Assembly: GCA_964481775.1 (NCBI GenBank)
Contig: CAYZUX010000002.1
Span: 31,743-95,742, forward strand
Length of the DNA: 64,000 nt
DNA from: OLB16 sp964481775
Lineage (GTDB): Bacteria > Hinthialibacterota > Hinthialibacteria > OLB16
Direction of reading: 5' to 3'
This document shows, one piece after another, positions 1-7,172 of the stretch. The notes under the pieces were generated by a model, which did not search any database, was not told the origin of the DNA, and saw only the letters and a program-made list of their open reading frames with translations. The translations under genes and the position numbers were made by a program. Position 1 is the first letter of the stretch, and the number at the start of each line of letters is the position of its first letter.

Positions 1-904
1 GAACCGGAAGCTGATTGGCAAGGTCCATCCTTTCACCGGTAGTCACTGGGAGAGAATTCTCTGTCTTGCGGGTTCTACGATAGATTTCAAAGGCTGCTTT
101 TGGAACATCCGCCTTAAGGGCTGACTGGAAATTCCGGTAATCCAGTTTGACTTGTTTCCGTAACTGGATCTCCTCCAGGCGTTGGCGTGAATGTTCAAGA
201 ATTCGCGACCTGGGGAGATAACGTACCCACAAGGCAATCCCGGCGCCCGCAAGGAAGCCACCCAGTGGAACCGTGTAACTGGCCACCGAGAGATCCCCCA
301 TCCAGTAGGACTCACCAAGTTTCAGCGAGAGCCAGATGGGGATACAGGCAATGGCCGGGAGGGTAATGGTATCCTTGACTGGCTGGTACATGAAGTGAAT
401 CAGCCAGACAAACAGAAACCGGCATTCGAGGTTTGGCAGGAGGAACAGCTGCGCCGCAAAGAGAGCGGTGACAAGCGAATCGGCGCCGGTCATAGAGTAT
501 GCACCACCAGCATAATCCGCGTAATACCACAGTCCCCAGGAATATGCCCAGCTCCCCGCGACAGCTCCAGACATGAGTAGAAGGACATAGCGTCGCCAGC
601 CAAGCCGTTCCTCGACATAGCACCCGAAAAGCCAGAGAAAGATCAGATTGAGAATCAGGTGGAAAACATTCGTGTGAACCAGAGAGCTGGTGAGGTAGCT
701 CCACGGGTGGGGGTTGTTGCCGGTGTAAGCGAAGAGGCGAATGACCGCATCACGACTCCCGGCCTGAAAATCCGCGAAGGTCTCGCCAACCCAATAGACA
801 AAAAGGATAAACCAGATCAGGCACAATGCGGCCAGCAGTCCATAGGTTGCCCTCGGGACCTCTTGGAGAGGCGTCTCCGCAGCGACCGGGAGGATAATGA
901 ACAT
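1..904 (-). CDS. Rhomboid-fold membrane protein with lost catalytic dyad (3' end outside window)
   Basis: Reading down from the ATG at 904 gives 301 residues with no stop before the window edge, so the C-terminus is missing. Several hydrophobic segments are visible (about 20-40, 80-96, 105-125, 140-157, 163-172, 183-197, 208-228). Helix 2 has the rhomboid signature HTNVFHLILNLIFLWLFG followed by VEERLG (H82, N86). The serine position of GxSG reads G140-A-D-S, placing Asp142 where the nucleophile sits, and the helix-6 AHxxG reads V-P213-L-G-G, so the catalytic His is Pro. It is therefore probably an inactive rhomboid-like protein. A charged helical region follows the membrane part (about 235-301). 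It starts 7 nt after the kinase stop codon and is the last visible gene of the operon. Family assignment is good; the role is unknown. Confidence 0.72.
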   Translation of the reverse strand, partial: MFIILPVAAETPLQEVPRATYGLLAALCLIWFILFVYWVGETFADFQAGSRDAVIRLFAYTGNNPHPWSYLTSSLVHTNVFHLILNLIFLWLFGCYVEERLGWRRYVLLLMSGAVAGSWAYSWGLWYYADYAGGAYSMTGADSLVTALFAAQLFLLPNLECRFLFVWLIHFMYQPVKDTITLPAIACIPIWLSLKLGESYWMGDLSVASYTVPLGGFLAGAGIALWVRYLPRSRILEHSRQRLEEIQLRKQVKLDYRNFQSALKADVPKAAFEIYRRTRKTENSLPVTTGERMDLANQLPV

Positions 905-911
905 GGAGAGT

Positions 912-2423
912 TCACCCCCGCCAGGCTGGCAGGATGACGGAAAAAGTACTGCCTTTCCCGTATTCGCTCTGAACTGTCAGCCTTCCGCCATGAGCATCCA
1001 CTATCGACTTAGCGATGGAAAGCCCCAGGCCTGTTCCAGAGATTTTGCGAGTTTCGGGGCTGCGAACACGGAAGAAGCGTTGGAAAAGACGGGCCTGATC
1101 CTCAGGCTGAAGCCCGATGCCACTGTCAGTCACCTTAAGAATGACAGTCTCACCACAGGATTCACCGGAAACCTCGACAGCCCCTCCCTCTGAGGTGTAT
1201 TTGATGGCATTACTGAGCAGATTAGTGAGCACCTGTAGAAGGCGGTCGGAATCCCCCGCCGCATGGGGGGCACCCGAAACCTGTTTTGTGAGTGATATGT
1301 TGCGGTTTGCCGCTTCATTACGAAAGGAAAGGACGGCGAAGTTGATCAGGTACTCCAGGTCCACATCCCCACTGTTCATTTCCACCTTCCCGGCCTCCAA
1401 ACGGGAAAGGTCAAGCATATCATCCACCAACGCCGCCAGTTTGGCTCCATTCCGTTTTGCAACTGATAGAAAATTGGCTTGCTCTTCTCTGACCGGATGA
1501 GAAGGATCCGTCAACACCAGATCGATGTAACCGATAATGTTGGCCAATGGTGAGCGGATCTCGTGGGAGACAATGGAGATCAGGTCAGTCTTCATCCGGT
1601 CCAGTTCGGCCTGTTTGGTCACATCACGAAGATTCAGGACAACCCCCCCCTCCTCGGAAGACCCTTGCCTGTGCCGGATCGGAGCAAGGGAAAGCTCGAC
1701 CACTTTCTCCTGGAGGTCGAGGCTGAACCTGGCAGATTCGCCCTCTCCCGGATTGGGCCCCTTTTTTTCAAGCATCTGGGCGATCAATGAAATCTTGCCC
1801 CCGGGAGGACAGTCCTCCAGAGAGAGGCCAAGCACCTCGCCCGGATCCAGGTCGAGAATCCGGCAGGCGGCCTCATTGATCTGGCTGATCATTCCGCCGG
1901 CATCGATCACCAGGAGCCCCTCTCCCATGCTGGAGAGAACCGCTTCAGTCTTGCCTTTCTCCTCCGCCAGCTGAGCTGTTTTATCAAGCAGTTCAGCACT
2001 GAGTTGATGGACTGTCTGTTGCACGGCCGAAAGCCGGGTTGTCAGGTGAAGTGCCTGCAAGGCCAATCGTTCCGTGGTTTGGGTTTCCTTCTCACGGGGA
2101 TGGATGACCATCAGAAAAGCGGGCCAACCGGGCTCCCGGAACACGTTGATTTGAGACGGGAAAGAAAAACCATCCTGATTCTTCAGATCCAACTCACACA
2201 CGAATTCCCCTTCAACGATTCCATGAAGCTCCACCGCCAGTTCATTGGCAAAGGTCTTATCAACAATCAGATCGGTCAGGCTGTTGCCCTCCAAAGCATT
2301 TCCACACCCCAGGAGAAGCTCCGCAGCCGGATTAGCCCATTGAATCCGGCAATCCCTGTCTACCTCCAGGACTGGATCCCGGATGCTGGAGAGCAATGAA
2401 GAGAATGAGAGCAGATCAGTCAT
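912..2423 (-). CDS. Soluble PAS-PAS sensor histidine kinase
   Basis: The 503-residue protein has no signal peptide or membrane helix. An N-terminal PAS domain (about 8-110) is followed by a short coiled coil (about 115-160) and a second PAS domain (about 160-270). HisKA follows with the phospho-acceptor His287 in SIVSHEIRSPLANIIGY. The ATPase domain shows the N box NLLSNAIKY (401-409), DSGIGL (433-438) and GTGLGLSIAK (463-472). It should autophosphorylate and pass phosphate to an unidentified response regulator; none with an intact receiver is in the window. Its ATG shares one base with the stop codon of the binding-protein gene, which indicates translational coupling. Being cytoplasmic, it presumably senses an internal redox or ligand signal through PAS, or receives input via a partner protein. 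Confidence 0.9.
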   Translation of the reverse strand: MTDLLSFSSLLSSIRDPVLEVDRDCRIQWANPAAELLLGCGNALEGNSLTDLIVDKTFANELAVELHGIVEGEFVCELDLKNQDGFSFPSQINVFREPGWPAFLMVIHPREKETQTTERLALQALHLTTRLSAVQQTVHQLSAELLDKTAQLAEEKGKTEAVLSSMGEGLLVIDAGGMISQINEAACRILDLDPGEVLGLSLEDCPPGGKISLIAQMLEKKGPNPGEGESARFSLDLQEKVVELSLAPIRHRQGSSEEGGVVLNLRDVTKQAELDRMKTDLISIVSHEIRSPLANIIGYIDLVLTDPSHPVREEQANFLSVAKRNGAKLAALVDDMLDLSRLEAGKVEMNSGDVDLEYLINFAVLSFRNEAANRNISLTKQVSGAPHAAGDSDRLLQVLTNLLSNAIKYTSEGGAVEVSGESCGETVILKVTDSGIGLQPEDQARLFQRFFRVRSPETRKISGTGLGLSIAKSIVDAHGGRLTVQSEYGKGSTFSVILPAWRG

Positions 2424-3535
2424 CAGCGCTTTTTCCCCTGTCCACGCACCTGTTCATCCCAACGGCGCATCCAGTCATTCATCCGTTCCAGGTACACACC
2501 CCAATCCAGTGACAGGGACACATAGTTCAGGTTGCGCATCCATTCAGGCATTGACTCTGCAGGTAGGCCTTGACGGGCCGGGATCCTGTAAAAGGGATCA
2601 CCCGCGAGACGGATAGCGCTGGTGGTGGAGGTCACGAACTCGTAATAGGCCCTGGCTGCATGGGGGTGTTGGGCACCTTTGATCAAGGCGATCCCATCCA
2701 GGATGACAGGGCATCCACTCTCTGGAAAGACAACTTCGAAGGGATATTGATAGCGGCTTTTCTGCATCATGATGTCAGACAGAGTCCAGACGCTGAGTGC
2801 TCCGACCCGTTGTGCGACCTTGCGGAACAGGAGCTCTCCACCGGAAAGATACTCCTTCACATTCCGGTCCACCTCCAGCATCCACTCGAAGGCATCGTCC
2901 TCATTCCCGGTCAGTTTGACCGACTGTTGAATCTTGCCAAAAAAGATCGCTCGCATGGTATCGGAGGGGATGGGATAACGCAGAAGAATCTGGTCTTTGT
3001 AACGGGGGTCGGCCAGATCCTCCCAGTCGGTGGGCGCATTTTCGGGAGAGATCAACTCTGAATTGTAGAAGATGATCTCCGGCGAGAGGAAAGTGGGATA
3101 CCAGAGGTCCTGGGGATCATGCTGAGCCGGGCTGACTTGATCCGCCCAGGAGGGTTTGTAGCTTTCCAGAAGGCCTTCTTTCGCCGCCACCATGAAAGTG
3201 GTGTGACCCGCTCCCCACCAGACATCCGCGAGCGGATTCTGGTGTTCATTCCGAACTCTTTCCAGGCATTGTTGGGAGGGCAGGTACAGGAAATCGACCA
3301 CCGTTCCAGGATATTGGGCTTCAAAACGCTCCTTGAAGTCACCGAGGATTTCCTTTCCATGCGGCGAGTAAACAATCACCTTCTCCTCAATCCCCAGGGG
3401 GGTTACCGCGGGATGTTCAATCCCTCCACCACACCCAGCCAGGCAGAGTATGATCCCAATGGCCGCAAACCGCACATTAACAAGGATCAGGTGGTGTTTC
3501 ATGGGACCCAGTATATCCGCAGGAACATGGTTCAA
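2423..3535 (-). CDS. Iron-type extracellular solute-binding lipoprotein
   Basis: The protein is 370 residues if read from the ATG at 3535. A second ATG 11 codons later gives a more typical signal peptide, so the true start may be there. The lipobox LAGC ends at Cys35, predicting a lipid-anchored periplasmic protein. The body matches the Fe(III)/AfuA-like class of ABC binding proteins: it opens with VIVYSPHG, followed by the signature ADVWWGAGHTTFMVAAKEGL. No permease or ATPase is adjacent. Instead it sits between a multiheme cytochrome (6 nt gap) and a histidine kinase (1 nt overlap). This suggests a sensing or metal-handling role for the electron-transfer operon rather than plain import, which is inference. 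The substrate cannot be read from sequence. Confidence 0.82.
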   Translation of the reverse strand: MNHVPADILGPMKHHLILVNVRFAAIGIILCLAGCGGGIEHPAVTPLGIEEKVIVYSPHGKEILGDFKERFEAQYPGTVVDFLYLPSQQCLERVRNEHQNPLADVWWGAGHTTFMVAAKEGLLESYKPSWADQVSPAQHDPQDLWYPTFLSPEIIFYNSELISPENAPTDWEDLADPRYKDQILLRYPIPSDTMRAIFFGKIQQSVKLTGNEDDAFEWMLEVDRNVKEYLSGGELLFRKVAQRVGALSVWTLSDIMMQKSRYQYPFEVVFPESGCPVILDGIALIKGAQHPHAARAYYEFVTSTTSAIRLAGDPFYRIPARQGLPAESMPEWMRNLNYVSLSLDWGVYLERMNDWMRRWDEQVRGQGKKR

Positions 3536-3541
3536 TAGAGC

Positions 3542-4708
3542 CTACCTGGTCCGCGGTCCTGATTTGTTTCCCTCCACATGGCAGTAGATACAGGGACGGT
3601 CACGGAGCATGTTTTTATCACTTGTCCAACCGCGTGGATGAGGATTGAAAGCATCACTGAAGACTGAGTGACACTGCACGCAATTGCTATCACGTCCCTG
3701 GTCATGGCAAGCCGCACAGGTGGCGATCTCGCGCCGTGCAACAAGCCCATGGAAGCTGGGAGAAGCGGGATCGGAATAGCCGACCGGATGCGGCGAGGTG
3801 AGGAACTGATCCTGGGCGGGATTGTCCGCCACCCCATGCTGCTGATGACATTGCTCACAGTAACTGGGGCGATGGCACGTGATACAAAGGGCCGGGTCAT
3901 TGCGAGCCTCGATGAAGTGGCGCGACAGGTAGTCCGCGGAGTGGATGAACTGCCGGTCCGTACGTCCATGGTGTTTCATGTTCGCGGCGAGCTCATCACT
4001 CTGATTGGCATGACACTCCATGCAGTCATCCTGGGTGTGACACTGGACACAGACACCTGTCTGGGACCAGGTGTACTGCTGATGATCGCGAAGGAAGTCA
4101 CCTTCATGGCTGAAACGAGACATGGGTTTCAGTCCGATCGAGTAGAGATCCTTGTGGCAGTTCATGCATTGCAGGTCCTGGTATTGCTTTTCATGGTAAT
4201 GACAGTTCAGGCACACCTGCATCACGGGGATGTTACGGTCAGACATGCGGGTACTGCGGCGGTTGGTGGTGTGACAATACTCACACCCTTTCTCCATGCC
4301 GGGCAGGCCGATGTGCTGCTTGTGAGAAAAATGAAGCGCGGTACGTACCGGCGGGACCTTCGCTTCGGGAATAATGTGGCACTTGCTGCACTCATCGTTG
4401 TTGAACCACTCCTGATGGCATTTCAGGCAGGTTTTCATGGGAGGTGTATGCTGACCGGTATCATCAGTGGATTCCTTGACCGAACGGTGGCAGTAGTCGC
4501 AGTCCATCCCCACCTCCGGGCCGAGGTGAAGGCTGTGACTGTAATGATGGGTCTCATAGGGGGTAGGGCGGGGCGGCAACCACCCGGACTTCATCAGCAC
4601 CGCACAGCCAGCCAGCAGGATGATGGCGCTGATCAGCATCAGGGGGAGCGCTTGAAAAAGGTACCAGCCCAAGTTGCGATGAAGTCTTTCTATCATGGGC
4701 ATGCTCAC
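3542..4708 (-). CDS. Membrane-anchored 13-heme c-type cytochrome
   Basis: The 388-residue protein has one N-terminal membrane segment (about 14-38) and then 13 CxxCH heme-binding motifs, starting at residues 70, 94, 107, 142, 166, 181, 220, 229, 275, 284, 331, 343 and 373. Extra His residues, such as those in FSHKQH and in RFSHEGD, could be distal axial ligands of bis-His hemes as in cytochrome c3/c7 types. The motifs are evenly spaced, giving a linear heme wire. Its ATG overlaps the beta-barrel stop codon by four bases, so the two are translated together, as in porin-cytochrome conduits that move electrons across the outer membrane. The N-terminal helix could be an uncleaved anchor or a signal peptide. 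Confidence 0.92.
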   Translation of the reverse strand: MSMPMIERLHRNLGWYLFQALPLMLISAIILLAGCAVLMKSGWLPPRPTPYETHHYSHSLHLGPEVGMDCDYCHRSVKESTDDTGQHTPPMKTCLKCHQEWFNNDECSKCHIIPEAKVPPVRTALHFSHKQHIGLPGMEKGCEYCHTTNRRSTRMSDRNIPVMQVCLNCHYHEKQYQDLQCMNCHKDLYSIGLKPMSRFSHEGDFLRDHQQYTWSQTGVCVQCHTQDDCMECHANQSDELAANMKHHGRTDRQFIHSADYLSRHFIEARNDPALCITCHRPSYCEQCHQQHGVADNPAQDQFLTSPHPVGYSDPASPSFHGLVARREIATCAACHDQGRDSNCVQCHSVFSDAFNPHPRGWTSDKNMLRDRPCIYCHVEGNKSGPRTR

Positions 4709-6162
4709 TCGTAGGACCTGTAGAATGCCGGAACCGGAAGATCGGTGTGTGGAAGCCAGCGCCCTCCATACCCAGGATAGTCTCCAATCAGATCCTGGGT
4801 GACACCACCCACCATCCGCTTGTCAAACCAGTAGGTGACTGAGAACAAGACCTGGAACTCCGTGTTATCGACCGCACTATCCACATACCGTAATGTACCC
4901 ACCGCTTCGAGGCGTTTGGTGGGACGGTATCCGACACTCTGCGCCAAAGAGAAACTGTGCGGAGATCCATTCACCGGGTCACGATAGAGGGTCGCCGCTG
5001 CCTCCCAGGATGTCCACAGCCAGGAGGTATAATAATGGTGGTCAGTGATCCGGAAGCGGTCAAATCCATTATCGATGGATTCGTAGCGGTCATCGCCCTC
5101 GATGAATGCAATCCCCTGCTCCGGCGGTTCGACATGGCGCAACTCCAGCGAGAGAGAACTGTCATCCTGGTAATAATAACGGGCTCCCAGACGGTACTCC
5201 CAATAGCTCTTCCCGGGCACATGGAACAGGGGATTCGCCCCCCCTGGGCTATCGGAATCGTAACGAACTGCCTCCAACCAGAGCCTCCAGTCACGGTCCG
5301 GGGTGAACTCGAGTCCAGCAGCGATTTCCTTAATCTCATCATTGGAAAAAACCGACAGCACCGAGGTCTGGGGTAAGAGGGCCCCTGGAATCGTTTCATC
5401 ATAGCTGAGAGTGAACTTCGCACAGGGATGGAATTTCAAACCAGCAAATAATCCCAGGTCGATGATATCATCCGTGATGGTGTCATAGGTGACATGCTCG
5501 GAAAGCTCGACCCAGTAAAGGGGACGCCAAAAGAAATCCTGCGTGAATGCCTCCCGATCCAGGTCGCCGTCATCGGTCCGGTAGACATAGGAGAGTCCCA
5601 CTTCGGAACCCAGGAAAGGCCTTACCCAAACGCGGCCCCCACCGACACGGTCATTGCTTTTGCCGCCATAGTCCGAAACCACGGGGAGTCCACCGAAAAG
5701 AGAGTAACCATGGCCACCATCCAGTTGTTTGGACCACAAGAGCCCATCGAACCTCTCATATAGACCACCCTCAAAGACATACTGACGTCCAAAGCGGGCG
5801 TAGGTGTTGGGCTGACGTGGATCCTGCCACTGAAAATACCCAGTCAATAACTCGGATTCAAAAGAGTCATCGGCCTGGTAGTAGGCATAATCCGACTGAT
5901 CCCAGAGATCCTGACGTACCCAGCCAGATCCATGAAAAGACCATCCGCTCCGATTAAACTCTGAGAGATGGAGGGTCATGTACTGCCGGATCGGAAGGAA
6001 ATAGTCTTCATCAGGATCAAGGAGACGTTCTTCGCGGAGGTAGACATGCGAACGGAGCTGGCCTTCCATCCGGAGGGCATGAACAGGAGGTATGTTCACA
6101 ATCCCCCAAACGAGACTCAGTCCCACCAGAAAGCAAAACTGCCTCACCCTCCAAGGAGGCAC
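4705..6162 (-). CDS. Outer-membrane beta-barrel, porin partner of the multiheme cytochrome
   Basis: The 485-residue protein has a cleavable signal peptide (about 1-29, ending PPVHA). The remainder is rich in Trp, Tyr and alternating polar/apolar residues, with turns such as DPDED, DDGD and SPGG, as expected of a large antiparallel barrel. No CxxCH is present. It is the first gene of the operon, and its stop codon overlaps the cytochrome start. The last residue is Glu (FYRSYE) rather than the usual terminal aromatic, which is unusual for BAM substrates. Function is inferred mainly from context: it would sheath the heme wire in the outer membrane. I do not recognise a specific family such as MtrB, although the architecture is analogous. 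Confidence 0.72.
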   Translation of the reverse strand: MPPWRVRQFCFLVGLSLVWGIVNIPPVHALRMEGQLRSHVYLREERLLDPDEDYFLPIRQYMTLHLSEFNRSGWSFHGSGWVRQDLWDQSDYAYYQADDSFESELLTGYFQWQDPRQPNTYARFGRQYVFEGGLYERFDGLLWSKQLDGGHGYSLFGGLPVVSDYGGKSNDRVGGGRVWVRPFLGSEVGLSYVYRTDDGDLDREAFTQDFFWRPLYWVELSEHVTYDTITDDIIDLGLFAGLKFHPCAKFTLSYDETIPGALLPQTSVLSVFSNDEIKEIAAGLEFTPDRDWRLWLEAVRYDSDSPGGANPLFHVPGKSYWEYRLGARYYYQDDSSLSLELRHVEPPEQGIAFIEGDDRYESIDNGFDRFRITDHHYYTSWLWTSWEAAATLYRDPVNGSPHSFSLAQSVGYRPTKRLEAVGTLRYVDSAVDNTEFQVLFSVTYWFDKRMVGGVTQDLIGDYPGYGGRWLPHTDLPVPAFYRSYE

Positions 6163-6333
6163 ATCGAGACCTCCAAAAAGAAGTTTCCCCCTCCCGATGC
6201 CGGGATCGATTATGCCCCAATAACTTGCTTTGGGGAATCATCTAAAGACATAATAGACGGACCTGTATCAATCACCTCAGATTGAGGGACTCCAGTAAGT
6301 AACATCATTCCTGCAGAGAAGGAGGCAACGGTT

Positions 6334-7140
6334 ACGCGCACCATCCTGGTGGTTGAGGAAAGGGGGGTATCCAAAACCACCCTCGAATCGCTGGTCCCAC
6401 AAGAGGGATACAAAGTTGATTCTGTTCCTGGCTATTTTGAGGCTCTTTATAGAATCTCCAGGGAACGTTTTGATATCGTCCTTGTCAGTCAATCCTTGAA
6501 AGAAATGAGTGGGATTGAGATCCTTACCACGGCCAAATCGCTCGGTTTTGTTGAAAGCCATGAAAAAGGAACCCGTCCAGTGTTTATCCTTTTTTGCGAA
6601 AAGAGCGATGAGAAGGTCATTCTCCAGGCTTGGTCAGCCGGTTTTCGCCACGTGTTGTCCAGAGGTATCACCTCAGAGCGGTTTCGTGAGATCGTTGATG
6701 AGTGCCTGGGTCCTCCAGAGGAACCATCCATCCAGGAAGAGGTAACCGAGGCAGAGCAGAACCAGGAAGAAGAGGCTGCTTCAGAAAACGTCTCTCTGCC
6801 GATTCATCGTGGTGTTATCAGTCTTCTGCGGATCGAGGATCTGGGAGACACCCTTGTCTATTACCTTGGTGGAAATCTTAGCAAGGGAAGTGGATACCTG
6901 GAGCTGAGAGAATCGATCGTCACCCGCTTGAAGCAAGGAAAGGTCAAACAGGTTGTCCTCAACTGCAGTGAAGTTTCTTACGTGAACTCCAGTGGAATCG
7001 CCGGCCTGGTTTCCCTGAGGAACGAAATTGCGAAGCTGGGAGCGGAGATGTCCCTGATTGCTGCCCAGGAACAAGTCTTCAATGTATTGGCAAGGCTCGA
7101 TTTGCTCCGTACCCTCCAATACCGTCCAACCGCCCGCTGA
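6334..7140 (+). CDS. Degenerate receiver domain fused to STAS (anti-sigma antagonist-like)
   Basis: Residues 1-120 have a receiver fold: they open RTILVVEE but lack the phospho-acceptor Asp (a Ser at about residue 52 in DIVLVSQSLKEMSG), and the conserved Lys is Arg (HVLSRG). An acidic linker (about 125-150) leads to a STAS domain with the intact phosphorylatable serine motif YVNSSGIAGL (about 219). The best start is uncertain. The strong Shine-Dalgarno GGAGG at 6321-6325 lies 8 nt before ACG at 6334, which would give the complete first beta strand; the next standard start is GTG at 6349, which cuts that strand. It is transcribed divergently from the porin-cytochrome operon. It may act in a partner-switching pathway, perhaps controlled at the STAS serine. 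Confidence 0.8.
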   Translation, partial: TRTILVVEERGVSKTTLESLVPQEGYKVDSVPGYFEALYRISRERFDIVLVSQSLKEMSGIEILTTAKSLGFVESHEKGTRPVFILFCEKSDEKVILQAWSAGFRHVLSRGITSERFREIVDECLGPPEEPSIQEEVTEAEQNQEEEAASENVSLPIHRGVISLLRIEDLGDTLVYYLGGNLSKGSGYLELRESIVTRLKQGKVKQVVLNCSEVSYVNSSGIAGLVSLRNEIAKLGAEMSLIAAQEQVFNVLARLDLLRTLQYRPTAR

Positions 7141-7172
7141 GGCATTACCGTTCGGGTGTAACCCAAAACGAA

